Of a stretch of 64,000 nucleotides of DNA, positions 51,193 to 61,896 are shown one piece after another. The translations under genes were made by a program, and so were the position numbers. How positions within the stretch are numbered: the stretch's first letter is position 1; each line of letters starts with the position of its first letter. The notes beneath the pieces are model-generated. The model made no database searches. It was not told the DNA's origin and saw only the letters and a program-made list of their open reading frames with translations. The DNA is from Polynucleobacter sp. MWH-Jannik1A5 (GTDB lineage Bacteria > Pseudomonadota > Gammaproteobacteria > Burkholderiales > Burkholderiaceae): contig NZ_JACVPQ010000001.1 of NCBI RefSeq assembly GCF_018881795.1, positions 1,336,721-1,400,720 of the forward strand, in the 5' to 3' direction.

Positions 51193-51720
51193 ATGAAGTT
51201 TTATCAATCTTCCAAATGGATTCAAGTTGGCATTGTTGCTGCAGTAGCGGCTCTTTCGTTTACTCAGGCATTTGCTCAAGACGCAGGCACAAGAATTGGT
51301 GCGGTTAACGTCGAGAAGGTTTTTAATGAATCTAATCTTGCTAAACAAAGCCAGGCTAGATTAGAAAAAGATTTTGCAAAGCGACAAGCAGATATCAGAG
51401 ACGGAGCCGAAAAAATTAGAGCTGCAGCAGAAAAGCTGGATCGTGATTCTGCTGTGATGAGCGAGGCGGATCGCATTCGTCGTCAACGCGAGTTGTCTGA
51501 CCAAGATCGTGAGTTACAACGCAAGCAACGTGAATTTACAGAAGATCTCAATCAGAGAAACTTTGAGGAGCGCGCCAAGATTGCTGAGAAAGCAAATATT
51601 GCACTCAAGCAAGTTGCTGAACAGAAGAAGCTAGACATCATTGTCCAAGATCCTCCGTACGCTAATTCTAAAATTGATGTTACTGATGACATCATCAAGG
51701 TTTTAAATAGTCTTAAGTAA
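51193..51720 (+). CDS. skp: Periplasmic chaperone Skp/OmpH
   Basis: The ATG at 51193 is preceded by AAGGAA and gives a 175-residue product with a signal peptide cleaved near AFA-QD. The mature part is a long coiled coil with basic and acidic repeats, the Skp tentacle plan. It keeps outer-membrane proteins unfolded on the way to BamA. An in-frame TTG at 51175 is unlikely to be the start. Confidence 0.93.
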   Translation: MKFYQSSKWIQVGIVAAVAALSFTQAFAQDAGTRIGAVNVEKVFNESNLAKQSQARLEKDFAKRQADIRDGAEKIRAAAEKLDRDSAVMSEADRIRRQRELSDQDRELQRKQREFTEDLNQRNFEERAKIAEKANIALKQVAEQKKLDIIVQDPPYANSKIDVTDDIIKVLNSLK

Positions 51721-51724
51721 GTTT

Positions 51725-52792
51725 ATGCCTATTGCCATCGAGCTGGCCGAACAGTTTCAAGCAAGCTTGGTGGGGGAGGCCTCCCACAAATTTACCGGCC
51801 TCGCTCCATTGGAGCGAGCTCAGCCGGACCAAATCTCCTTCTTATCAAATCCGCTTTACCGACAGCAGGCTAGTGAGAGTGCTGCAGGTGCCTTGATTGT
51901 TAATCAATCAGATCTGGAATTTTTGCAGGCTAATCCCAGTGTCAATTCGGCAAAGCGCGTTTATTTTGTTTCTAAAAATCCTTACGCTACTTTTGCAAGA
52001 ATGGCTCAACATTTTGCAAAAGCTAGTTGCCCGAAATATGCGCCTGGAATTCATCCGAGTGCAGTAGTCGATGCTACTGCGATCGTTCCATCCTCATGTC
52101 ATATTGGCCCATTTGTACAAATTGGTGCCGGTGTAAAGCTTGGTGAGCGTGTTTCTATTTTGGGGAATACCAGCATTGCTAAAGATAGTGTGATTGCAAG
52201 CGATACCTTGATCTATCCATCTGTTTCGATTTATCACAATAGTCAAATTGGCGAGCGCTGCATTATTCATAGTGGTGCAGTCATTGGGGCTGATGGCTTT
52301 GGTTTTGCCCCTGATTTTTCTGCTACTGGTGGAGAGTGGGTCAAGATTCCACAAACAGGACGAGTAGTTATTGGTAATGATGTGGAGATTGGAGCATCAA
52401 CGACAATTGATCGTGGTGCAATGAGCGATACCGTTATTGGCGCTGGCACTAAGATTGATAATCAAGTTCAAATAGCTCATAACGTGATTGTTGGTAGCTG
52501 CTGTGTAATCGCTGGATGTGCGGCAATCTCCGGCAGTACCAAGATTGGTAACTTCTGCATCATTGGGGGTGCCGCAAACTTTGCTGGCCATTTAACGATT
52601 GCGGATAGAACCACTGTTTCAGGCAACACCTCGATCATTCGCTCTATCGTAGAGCCAGGACAGCATTTCACCGGTGTTTATCCGTCTATGTTGCACGGTG
52701 CTTGGGAGAAAAATGCCGCTATTTTGCGGGGTCTCGATAAAATACGTCAACGCTTGCGTTTGCTGGATAAAAACAAAACCACAGACTCATAA
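51725..52792 (+). CDS. lpxD: UDP-3-O-(3-hydroxyacyl)glucosamine N-acyltransferase
   Basis: The 355-residue enzyme has a uridine-binding N-terminal domain and a long left-handed beta-helix (about 105-310; [11 protein letters not shown] is conserved), ending in short helices. It adds the second acyl chain in lipid A synthesis with acyl-ACP. It lies between skp and fabZ in the standard order. Confidence 0.97.
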   Translation: MPIAIELAEQFQASLVGEASHKFTGLAPLERAQPDQISFLSNPLYRQQASESAAGALIVNQSDLEFLQANPSVNSAKRVYFVSKNPYATFARMAQHFAKASCPKYAPGIHPSAVVDATAIVPSSCHIGPFVQIGAGVKLGERVSILGNTSIAKDSVIASDTLIYPSVSIYHNSQIGERCIIHSGAVIGADGFGFAPDFSATGGEWVKIPQTGRVVIGNDVEIGASTTIDRGAMSDTVIGAGTKIDNQVQIAHNVIVGSCCVIAGCAAISGSTKIGNFCIIGGAANFAGHLTIADRTTVSGNTSIIRSIVEPGQHFTGVYPSMLHGAWEKNAAILRGLDKIRQRLRLLDKNKTTDS

Positions 52793-52838
52793 GATTCTGT
52801 GAATCTAAGATTAATATTTACTTTTTAGCGGGTTATAT

Positions 52839-53288
52839 ATGAGCACACCAATTGCAATCGATATCAATAAGATTCTGAAATTGCTACCCCATCGCTACCC
52901 ATTTTTATTGGTAGACCGCGTACTAGAAATCTCCCCGCGTGAAAGTATTACTGCATTAAAAAATGTCACTATGAATGAGCCATTTTTTCAGGGTCATTTC
53001 CCAGACTTTCCAGTAATGCCAGGAGTTTTGATTATTGAAGCTTTGGCTCAAACAGCCGCTTTGTTAACGTTCTCTGAAGAGCGCGCTGAGGACGCAATCT
53101 ACTACTTTGCAGGTATTGACGGTGCACGCTTCAAGAAACCGGTATTGCCTGGCGATCAATTGATTATGACTGCCACATTAGAGCGGGGTCGTGCTGGCAT
53201 TTATAAGTTTGCTGTTAAGGCAACTGTAGATGGCGAGATTGCTGCAGAAGCAAATATCACTTGTGCGGTACGTACGAAAGGCGCGTAA
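52839..53288 (+). CDS. fabZ: 3-hydroxyacyl-ACP dehydratase
   Basis: The 149-residue hot-dog-fold protein has [13 protein letters not shown], catalytic His53 in [14 protein letters not shown] and Glu67 in IIEALAQ. It dehydrates 3-hydroxyacyl-ACP in fatty acid synthesis and competes with the Lpx enzymes for that pool. Its TAA stop overlaps the ATG of lpxA. Confidence 0.98.
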   Translation: MSTPIAIDINKILKLLPHRYPFLLVDRVLEISPRESITALKNVTMNEPFFQGHFPDFPVMPGVLIIEALAQTAALLTFSEERAEDAIYYFAGIDGARFKKPVLPGDQLIMTATLERGRAGIYKFAVKATVDGEIAAEANITCAVRTKGA

Positions 53289-54085
53289 TGACTCGGATTC
53301 ATGCATCTGCTGTAGTTGACAGCAAGGCTGAGCTGGCCGGTGATGTTGAGGTTGGCCCTTATTCTGTCATTGGACCTAACGTCAAAATTGGTGACGGCAC
53401 CAAGGTTGGCTCTCATACTGTGATTGAGGGTTACACAACTATTGGAAAAGAGAATAATTTTGCACACTTTGCTGCAATCGGTGGGCCACCACAAGATATG
53501 AAGTACCGTGGCGAACCCACTCAACTCATTATTGGTGACCGCAATACCGTTCGTGAGTTCACTACGATTCATACTGGCACCTCGCAAGATGAGGGCATTA
53601 CGCGCATTGGCAATGACAACTGGATCATGGCGTATGTGCACATCGCTCATGACTGTCAAGTTGGTAATCACACCATCTTCTCAAGTAATGCCCAAATTGC
53701 TGGTCATGTACAAGTACACGACTGGGCCATTATGGGTGGCATGTCCGGCGTGCATCAGTTTGTCCGAATTGGACAGCATGCGATGTTAGGTGGCGCTTCC
53801 GCTTTAGTCCAAGATATTCCTCCATTTGTGATTGCTGCTGGAGATAAAGCTTCTCCTCATGGAATTAATGTTGAGGGTTTAAAGCGTCGTGGTTTCTCGA
53901 GCGAAACAATTGCGGCCTTGCGCCAAGCGTACAAGATTCTCTATAAGGATGGCTTGAGCTTTGAAGATGCCAAAGTAGAAATTCAGAAGATGGTTGTTGC
54001 TTCTGCAGCTGACGCAGCTACTGCGGAAAAGCTTGCTCAATTCCATGACTTTATTGCCGCTTCTACCCGCGGCATTATTCGGTAA
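53288..54085 (+). CDS. lpxA: UDP-N-acetylglucosamine acyltransferase
   Basis: Starting at the ATG at 53288 (TAATG overlap with fabZ) the product has 265 residues, close to the usual 262. An upstream in-frame ATG at 53261 lies inside fabZ. It shows the left-handed beta-helix, with the catalytic His in [12 protein letters not shown] and the helical C-terminal domain (after about 195). It performs the first step of lipid A synthesis. Confidence 0.97.
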   Translation: MTRIHASAVVDSKAELAGDVEVGPYSVIGPNVKIGDGTKVGSHTVIEGYTTIGKENNFAHFAAIGGPPQDMKYRGEPTQLIIGDRNTVREFTTIHTGTSQDEGITRIGNDNWIMAYVHIAHDCQVGNHTIFSSNAQIAGHVQVHDWAIMGGMSGVHQFVRIGQHAMLGGASALVQDIPPFVIAAGDKASPHGINVEGLKRRGFSSETIAALRQAYKILYKDGLSFEDAKVEIQKMVVASAADAATAEKLAQFHDFIAASTRGIIR

Positions 54086-54095
54086 CGGATTTACT

Positions 54096-55301
54096 TTGCC
54101 AAAGTTAGCTTGTGTAGCTGGCGAACCTTCTGGTGATCTGTTAGCCGCGCCAGTACTTAGTGCGCTAAATCAAATACCGGATATGTCCGGCCTTGAGATG
54201 TACGGCATTGGTGGCCCTCGTATGCAAGCAGAAGGCATGCGTTCCGATTGGCCTATGGAAACTTTGAGTGTGCGTGGTTATGTTGAGGCTATCAAACAAC
54301 TGCCGGCAATTCTGAAGTTGCGTAAGGAGCTCATTCAAAATCTTCTCCATGAAGGTCGACCGGATGTTTATTTGGGAATTGACGCGCCTGACTTTAATTT
54401 AGGTGTTGAGCTTGAGTTACGTAAAGCGGGTATTCCGACTTTGCATTTAGTATCTCCGTCGATTTGGGCTTGGAGAGCGGGGCGTATCAAGAAGATCTCT
54501 CAGGCGGTAGAGCGCATGCTCTGCATTTTCCCTTTCGAGACTGAAATCTATGACAAGGCAGGTGTGGCTTCGACTTATGTAGGTCATCCATTGGCTAGCG
54601 AAATTCCGCTTGAGCCAAATACCCAACAAGCAAGAGAAAAGATCAGTCAATACCTGAGCCGCCAGGCAACATCACTCGATGGCATTGTGATTGCTGTGCT
54701 TCCTGGTAGCCGGGGGTCCGAGATCGAGCTTATTGCCCCTGTCTTTTTTGAAACCATGCAGCTGTTGTCCAAGAGATTAAAGGGTCAGAAACTGCACTTT
54801 TTGATTCCGGTGGCAACGCCACGATTACGTGAACCGCTTGAACAGCTTTTGCTTGCAGCGAAGAACATCAATCCAGATATCCAGATAGATTTGCTCGATG
54901 GAATGGCTGACGAAGTTTTGGAAGCATCCGACGTAGTGTTGATTGCCAGCGGCACAGCCACATTGCAAGCAGCTTTATGGAAAAAGCCTATGGTCATTTC
55001 ATATAAGGTGCCTTGGTTAACTGCGCAAATCATGAAGCGTCAAGGATATTTACCTTATGTGGGTTTGCCAAATATCCTCTGCGAAGAATTTGTTGTGCCT
55101 GAACTCTTGCAGAACGATGCAACGCCTGAAAAATTGGCGAGTGCTGTGCAAGATTGGTTAGAGCACCCAGTTAAAGTGGCTGAGCTCAAGGAGCGCTTTG
55201 TGCACATGCATGAAACTTTGCGTCGCCCCACAGGCTTATTGGTTGCGCAAGCTGTAGCGCAAACGATTGCTAACGCTCGTAATAAACAAAAAAGTATATG
55301 A
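54096..55301 (+). CDS. lpxB: Lipid-A-disaccharide synthase
   Basis: A TTG at 54096 ([16 protein letters not shown]), with CGGA ahead and 10 nt after lpxA, gives 401 residues. Longer in-frame versions would overlap lpxA and do not match the family. The GEPSGD start, SPSIWAWR and LPGSRGSEI motifs are those of LpxB (GT19). It joins UDP-diacylglucosamine and lipid X to make the disaccharide. Its stop overlaps the rnhB ATG (ATGA). Confidence 0.95.
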   Translation: MPKLACVAGEPSGDLLAAPVLSALNQIPDMSGLEMYGIGGPRMQAEGMRSDWPMETLSVRGYVEAIKQLPAILKLRKELIQNLLHEGRPDVYLGIDAPDFNLGVELELRKAGIPTLHLVSPSIWAWRAGRIKKISQAVERMLCIFPFETEIYDKAGVASTYVGHPLASEIPLEPNTQQAREKISQYLSRQATSLDGIVIAVLPGSRGSEIELIAPVFFETMQLLSKRLKGQKLHFLIPVATPRLREPLEQLLLAAKNINPDIQIDLLDGMADEVLEASDVVLIASGTATLQAALWKKPMVISYKVPWLTAQIMKRQGYLPYVGLPNILCEEFVVPELLQNDATPEKLASAVQDWLEHPVKVAELKERFVHMHETLRRPTGLLVAQAVAQTIANARNKQKSI

Positions 55302-55891
55302 GTCTAATTTGGGTCTGCGGTGTAGATGAAGCTGGGCGCGGACCATTAGTAGGTGCTGTAGTGGCTGGTGCTGTAGTGCTCGATCCCAATAATCCGATTG
55401 ATGGATTAAAAGACTCCAAGAAATTAACCGCCGCTCGTCGCGAATATCTCTATGAGCAAATTATGGAAAAGGCAAAGGCCTGGGGCATTGGTGAAGCTAG
55501 CCCAGCAGAAATTGATGAGATTAATATTTTGCAGGCCACCATGCTGGCGATGCGTCGTGCTATTGAAGACCTCACCACTCGCTTAGGGGCCTGGCCTGAT
55601 AAAGCATTGATCGATGGAAATCGTTGCCCAGAATTGCCAATTGCTGCTGAAGCGATTGTGAAGGGTGATGCTAAAGAGCCGGCTATATCCGCTGCATCGA
55701 TTGTGGCAAAAGTGACGCGTGATCGTCAGATGATGTCTTTGCATGAACTTCATCCAGAATATGGCTTTGCTCAGCACATGGGGTATCCAACAGAAGCCCA
55801 TTTTGCCGCTCTCAAGCAATATGGGGCTTGCGATCAACATAGACGAAGCTTTTCGCCGGTACGCAAAGTTCTTGAATCTATTGCAAACTAA
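55298..55891 (+). CDS. rnhB: Ribonuclease HII
   Basis: The 197-residue enzyme has the catalytic Asp10 and Glu11 in [15 protein letters not shown], Asp106 in LIDGN and Asp124 in [14 protein letters not shown]. It removes ribonucleotides from RNA/DNA hybrids. It overlaps lpxB by 4 nt, an order conserved in many proteobacteria. Confidence 0.97.
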   Translation: MSLIWVCGVDEAGRGPLVGAVVAGAVVLDPNNPIDGLKDSKKLTAARREYLYEQIMEKAKAWGIGEASPAEIDEINILQATMLAMRRAIEDLTTRLGAWPDKALIDGNRCPELPIAAEAIVKGDAKEPAISAASIVAKVTRDRQMMSLHELHPEYGFAQHMGYPTEAHFAALKQYGACDQHRRSFSPVRKVLESIAN

Positions 55892-55894
55892 GTT

Positions 55895-56719
55895 ATGAAT
55901 TTTGATCAGATCACCTCCAAAGAGAATCCTTTATTTAAAGAGATTCGCCTGTTACAAGCTACCGGCTCTAAAGGGCAGAAGGCCAGACTAGCAAGCGGGC
56001 AGGCTTTGTTGGAAGGCATACACCTGGTCCAGACCTGGGTGGGTGATCCCGCCTTAAAAATTCTCCTAACCTCAGAAATCGGTTTGAAGAATGTGGAGAT
56101 CTCGCAAGCCGTTTATGAGCATTTGGAGATTTGTCCAGACACTAAAGTATTTCAGTTGGATAGTGCTCTCTGGGATCTTCTATCGGATTTAGTCAATGCA
56201 CCACATATTGCCGGTCTGCTTGATTTGCCAAAATCTACTCTGGCAACACCGCAATCGATTGCAACGCTAGATGGTGATGTAGTGATATTGGATCGAGTGC
56301 AAGATGCTGGGAATGTGGGTTCAATATTGCGCACTGCAGCTGCAGCTGGGTTTACACAAGTCATCGCTTTATCAGGTTGCGCTCATTTATGGTCTACCAA
56401 GGTATTGCGTGCTGGTATGGGCGCTCACAAATTGCTAGATTTATATGAAGGCTGGTCTAACCAGCAAGTATTGAGTGCTGTAACCGCGCAATTATTGGCA
56501 ACAACAGCAGATGCTGAACATGACCTGTACTCCCTAAAAAAAGATCTACTGCATCCGGTGACTTGGGTGATGGGTAGCGAAGGCCAGGGCGTTTCAGAAG
56601 ATCTGCTGGCTCAGGCTAAAGGTGTGTCCATACCAATTGATCCAAGGGTAGAGTCACTCAATGTCTCAACGGCAGCAGCGGTATGCTTATTTGAGACGTT
56701 GCGGGTTAGACGAAGTTAG
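55895..56719 (+). CDS. TrmH/SpoU-family RNA 2'-O-methyltransferase
   Basis: The 274-residue protein has a substrate-binding N-terminal domain (about 1-105) and a SPOUT methyltransferase domain with motif 1 LDRVQDAGNVGSILRTA, motif 2 WVMGSEGQGV and motif 3 IPIDPRVESLNVSTAAAV. Such proteins methylate a 2'-OH in 23S rRNA or tRNA; the exact target is not clear, though RlmB or TsnR-like roles are likely. It lies 3 nt after rnhB. Confidence 0.9.
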   Translation: MNFDQITSKENPLFKEIRLLQATGSKGQKARLASGQALLEGIHLVQTWVGDPALKILLTSEIGLKNVEISQAVYEHLEICPDTKVFQLDSALWDLLSDLVNAPHIAGLLDLPKSTLATPQSIATLDGDVVILDRVQDAGNVGSILRTAAAAGFTQVIALSGCAHLWSTKVLRAGMGAHKLLDLYEGWSNQQVLSAVTAQLLATTADAEHDLYSLKKDLLHPVTWVMGSEGQGVSEDLLAQAKGVSIPIDPRVESLNVSTAAAVCLFETLRVRRS

Positions 56720-56735
56720 TCTTACTTAAAAGCAA

Positions 56736-57563
56736 TCAACCCAAGATTGTTTTATCAGACTTAATTGCTTGCAATACGGTGGTAGCAATCTCTTCGATAG
56801 ATTTGCTGGTGGTGAGTACCCATGGAATAGATTGTTTTTTCATCATTGCTGTTGCTTCATTAATTTCATAGCGACAGTTTTCTAGCTTGGCGTAATTACT
56901 GCCAGGTCTACGTTCATTACGAATCTCGGATAAGCGCTCTGCATCAATCATGAGTCCAAAGATCTTCTGGCGGTAAGGTACTAGATCCTTCGGTAGTTGC
57001 CCCCGTTCAAAGTCTTCCGGAATAAGAGGGTAGTTTGCCGCCTTGAGACCGTATTGCATTGCTAGGTACAAACTTGTAGGAGTTTTGCCAACTCGAGAGA
57101 TGCCAATGAGGATGACATCGGCTTCAGCCAAGTTTTGATTGGACTGTCCATCGTCATGGGCTAATGAGTAGTTAATCGCTTCTATACGGTTCTTATAAGC
57201 TTCGGTATCCGCATTGTGGTGAAGTCGGTTCATGGCATGGGTCGATTTCATGCCGAGCGCTTCCTCGAGAGGTGCTACGAAAGTCTGGAACATATCGAGA
57301 ATGAGGCCATTTGCCTTGCCGACAATGGCATTGAGCTCGGAATTCACCAAAGTAGTGAAAACAATGGGTTGAACTCCATATTTACTGGCCGCCTGATTGA
57401 TGCTGCTGACGGCGTCATGGGCCTTATCAACGCTATCTACGAATGGCACCCGAATGTGCTTAAAAGTGGCCTCAAATTGGGCCAAAATCGACTGGCTGAA
57501 GTTCTCGGCAGTAATGCCGGTACCGTCAGAAACAATAAAAACAATGCGGGTTTCGATAGACAT
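56736..57563 (-). CDS. ppsR: PEP synthase regulatory protein (bifunctional kinase/pyrophosphorylase)
   Basis: The 275-residue DUF299 protein has the P-loop GISRVGKT (154-161) and the N-terminal FIVSDGTGITAEN. It phosphorylates PEP synthase with ADP to switch it off and removes the phosphate with inorganic phosphate. It is divergent from ppsA, its target, with a gap of 106 bp, and convergent with the TrmH gene. Confidence 0.96.
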   Translation of the reverse strand: MSIETRIVFIVSDGTGITAENFSQSILAQFEATFKHIRVPFVDSVDKAHDAVSSINQAASKYGVQPIVFTTLVNSELNAIVGKANGLILDMFQTFVAPLEEALGMKSTHAMNRLHHNADTEAYKNRIEAINYSLAHDDGQSNQNLAEADVILIGISRVGKTPTSLYLAMQYGLKAANYPLIPEDFERGQLPKDLVPYRQKIFGLMIDAERLSEIRNERRPGSNYAKLENCRYEINEATAMMKKQSIPWVLTTSKSIEEIATTVLQAIKSDKTILG

Positions 57564-57567
57564 AGAT

Positions 57568-57598
57568 TTGGCTTAAAAGTCGGGGTCAGCACTACAAT
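57568..57598 (+). promoter_or_regulatory. Possible ppsA promoter
   Basis: TTGGCT (57568-57573) and TACAAT (57593-57598) are 19 bp apart, ahead of ppsA. Spacing is long, so confidence is low. Confidence 0.3.
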
Positions 57599-57669
57599 AG
57601 AATCATATTAAAGCATGCCCCGTTTAGGGTGGCCGCTATACCAGTTTCCTTATCTTTAGAGAGTATTTT

Positions 57670-60075
57670 ATGTCCAACCAACAGCAACAAAATAGCAGTA
57701 TGGCTGATGCCTATGTTTTGCCATTTGAGCAACTTCGCATGACGGATGTTGAATCCGTTGGCGGTAAGAATGCTTCATTGGGAGAGATGATTTCTCAGTT
57801 AGCCTCTACTGGGGTTCGTGTTCCAACAGGTTTTGCTACCACTGCATTGGCATTTCGTGATTTTCTAAAACACAATAACCTGACTGAACGTATTCAGCAG
57901 CGTTTAGAAGGTTTGAATATTGATGATGTGCGTGCATTGGCACAAGCTGGTGCAGAGATCCGTAACTGGATCGAAACGGCACCATTTCAGCCTAAACTTG
58001 ATGAAGAAATTCGCAAAGCATTTGCGGTATTGGATGATTCCGGCAAAGGTTCATTTGCTGTGCGTTCGTCAGCAACTGCTGAAGATTTGCCGGATGCTTC
58101 TTTTGCAGGTCAACAAGAGACTTTCTTGAACGTTGAAGGTATTGATGACGTTCTCAAGAAGATTCGTGAAGTATTTGCCTCGCTTTATAACGATCGTGCG
58201 ATCTCCTATCGTGTACACAAGGGCTTTGCCCACGCTGAAGTAGCCTTATCCGCAGGTATTCAGCGCATGGTGCGCTCTGATCTAGGTGCTGCAGGCGTGA
58301 TGTTCACATTGGATACTGAGTCCGGATTTGAAGATGTTGTTTTCATTACTTCAAGCTATGGCTTGGGCGAGACTGTGGTGCAGGGTGCAGTAAATCCTGA
58401 CGAGTTCTACGTATTCAAAACCACTTTAGCTAAAGACAAGAAAGCAATCATTCGCCGCTCTTTAGGTTCTAAGTTAATTCAGATGCAATTCGCCCCTAAA
58501 GGTTCAGCTGAAAAAGTGCAGACAGTAGATGTCACTCCAGAAAAACGCAATCGTTTCTCATTAGAGGATGCTGATATTACTGAGTTGGCAAAATACGCCA
58601 TGATCATTGAGAAGCACTACGGTCGTCCAATGGACATCGAGTGGGGTAAAGATGGTCAAGATGGCCGCATCTATATCTTGCAAGCTCGCCCTGAGACTGT
58701 GAAGAGTCAGGCTGCTGGCCAAGTCGAGATGCGCTATAAGTTAAAAGGTAGCTCAAAGGTATTAGCCAAGGGTCGTGCAATCGGTCAAAAGATTGGTGCT
58801 GGTCCTGTCCGCATCATTCGTGACCCAAGCGAGATGGATCGTGTTCAGCCTGGTGACGTATTAGTTGCAGACATGACTGATCCAAACTGGGAACCAGTAA
58901 TGAAGCGTGCTTCAGCGATTGTGACTAACCGTGGTGGTCGTACCTGTCACGCTGCGATTATTGCTCGTGAATTGGGCGTACCTGCGGTAGTTGGTTGTGG
59001 CGATGCGACTGAGCATTTACAAGACGGCATGATGGTGACTGTTTCTTGTGCTGAAGGTGATGAAGGCCACATCTACGATGGTCTGATTGAAACTGAAGTT
59101 ACTGAAGTATCTCGTGGTGTATTGCCAGAGATTCCAGTGAAGATCACCATGAATATTGGTAATCCGCAGTTGGCGTTTGATTTCTGCCAAATTCCGAATG
59201 CTGGTGTTGGTCTTGCGCGTCTAGAGTTCATTATCAATAACTACATTGGTGTTCATCCACGCGCAGTATTGGAGTACCCAAATATTGATCCAGATCTCAA
59301 GCGTGCGGTTGAGAGTGTGGCCCGCGGTTACGCTAGCCCACGTCAGTTCTACGAAGATAAGCTGGTTGAGGGTGTGGCAACCATTGCTGCTGCTTTCTAT
59401 CCAAAGCCAGTAATCGTTCGTTTGTCAGACTTCAAATCTAACGAGTATAAGAAGTTGATTGGAGGATCGCGTTACGAGCCGGATGAAGAAAATCCAATGT
59501 TAGGTTTCCGCGGTGCATCACGTTATGTATCAGAAGATTTTGGCGAGGCTTTTGCTCTCGAGTGCGCGGCAATGAAGCGCGTTCGTGAAGATATGGGTCT
59601 AGATAACGTTGAGATCATGGTTCCGTTTGTGCGCACTATTAATCAGGCTAAGCGCGTGATCGATATGATGGAGAAGTTCGGCCTCAAGCGTGGTGTTAAT
59701 GGTTTGCGCCTCATCATGATGTGCGAGATTCCTTCCAATGCAATTTTGGCGGATCAGTTCCTTGAGTATTTTGATGGCTTCTCTATCGGCTCAAACGATA
59801 TGACTCAATTAACTCTGGGTCTAGATCGTGACTCTGGTATGGAGTTGCTCGCAATCGACTTTGATGAGCGTGATCCAGCGGTGGAGTTCATGATTGCCCG
59901 CTCCATTGATGCTTGCCGTAAACAAAACAAGTACGTTGGCATTTGCGGTCAGGGTCCTTCAGATCACCCAGACTTTGCGCGTTGGTTGGTTGAGAAGGGC
60001 ATTACTTCCATCTCATTAAATCCAGATAGCGTAGTAGCTACTTGGGAGATGTTGGGTAAGAACTTAAAAGCCTAA
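57670..60075 (+). CDS. ppsA: Phosphoenolpyruvate synthase
   Basis: The 801-residue enzyme has the N-terminal ATP-grasp-like domain, the phosphohistidine swivel with catalytic His427 in [11 protein letters not shown] and the C-terminal PEP-binding barrel with Cys in [11 protein letters not shown]. It makes PEP from pyruvate and ATP for gluconeogenesis and is the target of the divergent ppsR product. Length is close to E. coli PpsA (792). A strong terminator follows. Confidence 0.98.
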   Translation: MSNQQQQNSSMADAYVLPFEQLRMTDVESVGGKNASLGEMISQLASTGVRVPTGFATTALAFRDFLKHNNLTERIQQRLEGLNIDDVRALAQAGAEIRNWIETAPFQPKLDEEIRKAFAVLDDSGKGSFAVRSSATAEDLPDASFAGQQETFLNVEGIDDVLKKIREVFASLYNDRAISYRVHKGFAHAEVALSAGIQRMVRSDLGAAGVMFTLDTESGFEDVVFITSSYGLGETVVQGAVNPDEFYVFKTTLAKDKKAIIRRSLGSKLIQMQFAPKGSAEKVQTVDVTPEKRNRFSLEDADITELAKYAMIIEKHYGRPMDIEWGKDGQDGRIYILQARPETVKSQAAGQVEMRYKLKGSSKVLAKGRAIGQKIGAGPVRIIRDPSEMDRVQPGDVLVADMTDPNWEPVMKRASAIVTNRGGRTCHAAIIARELGVPAVVGCGDATEHLQDGMMVTVSCAEGDEGHIYDGLIETEVTEVSRGVLPEIPVKITMNIGNPQLAFDFCQIPNAGVGLARLEFIINNYIGVHPRAVLEYPNIDPDLKRAVESVARGYASPRQFYEDKLVEGVATIAAAFYPKPVIVRLSDFKSNEYKKLIGGSRYEPDEENPMLGFRGASRYVSEDFGEAFALECAAMKRVREDMGLDNVEIMVPFVRTINQAKRVIDMMEKFGLKRGVNGLRLIMMCEIPSNAILADQFLEYFDGFSIGSNDMTQLTLGLDRDSGMELLAIDFDERDPAVEFMIARSIDACRKQNKYVGICGQGPSDHPDFARWLVEKGITSISLNPDSVVATWEMLGKNLKA

Positions 60076-60095
60076 TTGGCGAAGTCGTAAAAAGC

Positions 60096-60125
60096 AAAAG
60101 GCCTAGATTCTTCTAGGCCTTTTTG
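60096..60125 (+). terminator. Terminator between ppsA and the Anbu gene
   Basis: A 12-bp stem, AAAAGGCCTAGA with TCTAGGCCTTTT around a TTCT-type loop, ends in T. It lies between convergent genes and could work both ways. Confidence 0.92.
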
Positions 60126-60155
60126 TTTGGTGAAGTGGAAGAGCTCTTTAGCTAA

Positions 60156-61028
60156 TTATTTTGCTTTTGCCTTGATGCTGGTTTTCTTTACTGGCTTTTT
60201 GGCAGTTGGGGTTGCTACCTTTGCTTTTGATTTTGCAGGCTGGCGATTAACGGGAACTGCACCCATCTTTTTGGCCGGCGCTGAAATGGCGCTCGACTTA
60301 TTGGCGCCACTCCAGCTAGGTTCTGAAATCGAGTTAAACGCAGCGCGTAGCTTTTCACCCCAAAGCTGATGAATCATCTGGAAGTAGGGGTTAGATTCAT
60401 CCATGGTGACGAGCTTATTGGCCTTCAGTGAATTCTTCTCATATACAAGTAAGTCGAGCGGCAGACCTACGGAAATATTACTGTTTAGAGTGGAGTCCAT
60501 GGAGATCAAGGCGCACTTGGTTGCAAGATTCAATGAGGTATTGAAGTTCAGCACTCTATCCAAAATTGGTTTGCCATACTTGGATTCACCAATCTGGAAG
60601 TAACAAGTCTCTGGAGTGGCTTCAATAAAGTTGCCAGCAGAATAGATATTAAATAGGCGGGGTCTTTCACCTTTAACTTGTCCGCCAAAAATCAGATTGC
60701 AATTGAAATCGATCCCAGCCTTTTCAAGCGCCTTGTGATCGCGTTCATAAACTTGCTTGACGGCGTCGCCAATAACGACAGCGGCATCATGCGTATTTTC
60801 AGCGGTCCAAAGATTCTTGCCATTGAGTAGTTGGCCTTGTAAGAGGATTTCTTTAACGGCTTGAGTGATGGCAAGATTGCCCGCACTCATGAGGGTGAAG
60901 AAACGATCCTTTTCTTGGAACAAGGTCATTTTTCTGAAGGTGCCGATTTGGTCTACACCTGCATTTGTTCGGGTGTCCGATAAAAATACAAGACCATCTT
61001 TAAGACAAAGCCCAACACAGTACGTCAT
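60156..61028 (-). CDS. Anbu, proteasome-like peptidase (ancestral beta subunit)
   Basis: The 290-residue protein starts MTYCVGL, so removal of Met exposes Thr as the Ntn nucleophile; proteasome-type Asp18 and Lys33 and a SMDSTLNSN segment (176-184) follow. It matches the COG3484/Anbu family, predicted to form self-compartmentalised or open rings. Known Anbu proteins are about 235-250 residues, and here residues 239-290 form an extra Lys/Ala/Pro-rich tail (ending KKTSIKAKAK). It is last in a leftward operon after the transglutaminase, alpha-E and ATP-grasp genes, with which Anbu is often linked. Its substrate is unknown. Confidence 0.92.
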   Translation of the reverse strand: MTYCVGLCLKDGLVFLSDTRTNAGVDQIGTFRKMTLFQEKDRFFTLMSAGNLAITQAVKEILLQGQLLNGKNLWTAENTHDAAVVIGDAVKQVYERDHKALEKAGIDFNCNLIFGGQVKGERPRLFNIYSAGNFIEATPETCYFQIGESKYGKPILDRVLNFNTSLNLATKCALISMDSTLNSNISVGLPLDLLVYEKNSLKANKLVTMDESNPYFQMIHQLWGEKLRAAFNSISEPSWSGANKSSAISAPAKKMGAVPVNRQPAKSKAKVATPTAKKPVKKTSIKAKAK

Positions 61029-61080
61029 TCTCTAACCCTCTTCATTATTTCTTGAGATTATCTCTTAAAAATCAGATGGG

Positions 61081-61878
61081 CTAGCCGAGCTGTTGAATGG
61101 AGATATTGGCGCTTAGTTCTTCGCCTCCGCCTCCGGTACGCACCCCTTTTACAGGGGCTGCAGAGTAGTAGTCACGACCCACTGCTAACCTGATGTGACG
61201 TGAATCGATGAGGCAGGCATGAGTAATGTCAACGCTAGTCCAGATGCCCTTGTCAATATCGCTGCAGAAATCAATCCAAGCATGACTTGCTAGATTTGGA
61301 GACTCTTCCGCAAAGAAATACCCGCTGACATATCGAGCCGGTATTCCAGAGGCTCGACATAGGCTCAACATAATATGGGCATGATCTTGGCAAACACCGG
61401 ATTTCATAGCAAAAGCTTGCGCGGCAGTTGTAGCGAAATTTGTTTGGCCAGGGGAATACACAATTAAACCTTGAACAGCCTCAGCGAGTTTTAATACTTG
61501 ATCAACTGAATTTTTCTTTGGAAGACTGTAAGAGAAATATTCCAACATGGCTTCTGTAGGCTCGGTGAGATTGGTCTGCTGCAGAAGATAATATGGGGAA
61601 ACAGATTTGGGATCATCTATAAATTCAAAAGCATCTTCCGTGTGGACTTCACCCTCAGCCTCAAGCATCATCGAGGTATAGGGAGTCTCTTGAACGAAAA
61701 CGCTACATACATTTCCAAAGGTATCGATTGAGTTGGATGCCTTAATGGGAGTGCTAATCTTCCACTTATCAATTTGTTGACCTGCGACGGCTGGCGGAGT
61801 CAGGCGCAACTCTTGAATAGAGTAGCGTACCGGAGTTTCATAACGGTATTCAGTGCGGTGACGAATCTTTAAGTGCAT
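61081..61878 (-). CDS. Transglutaminase-like cysteine protease
   Basis: The 265-residue protein has an N-terminal beta domain (transglut_N, about 1-85) and a papain-like core with Cys163 in SGVCQDHAH, His199 in LASHAWIDF and Asp217 in TSVDITH, a complete triad. In this operon type it is predicted to cut or cross-link peptides made by the ATP-grasp/alpha-E pair. It has no signal peptide, so it should be cytoplasmic. It follows the alpha-E gene by 18 nt. Confidence 0.92.
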   Translation of the reverse strand: MHLKIRHRTEYRYETPVRYSIQELRLTPPAVAGQQIDKWKISTPIKASNSIDTFGNVCSVFVQETPYTSMMLEAEGEVHTEDAFEFIDDPKSVSPYYLLQQTNLTEPTEAMLEYFSYSLPKKNSVDQVLKLAEAVQGLIVYSPGQTNFATTAAQAFAMKSGVCQDHAHIMLSLCRASGIPARYVSGYFFAEESPNLASHAWIDFCSDIDKGIWTSVDITHACLIDSRHIRLAVGRDYYSAAPVKGVRTGGGGEELSANISIQQLG

Positions 61879-61896
61879 ATATTCTTTGGTGAAGTC

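Noticed and set aside
53201..53671. Reverse-strand open frame of 156 codons
   Set aside because: It lies opposite fabZ and lpxA, has no family resemblance or ribosome site, and is a shadow of the real genes.
60127..60369. Rightward 80-codon frame with a hydrophobic start
   Set aside because: It is the complement of the Lys/Ala-rich Anbu tail; its hydrophobic look comes from that bias.
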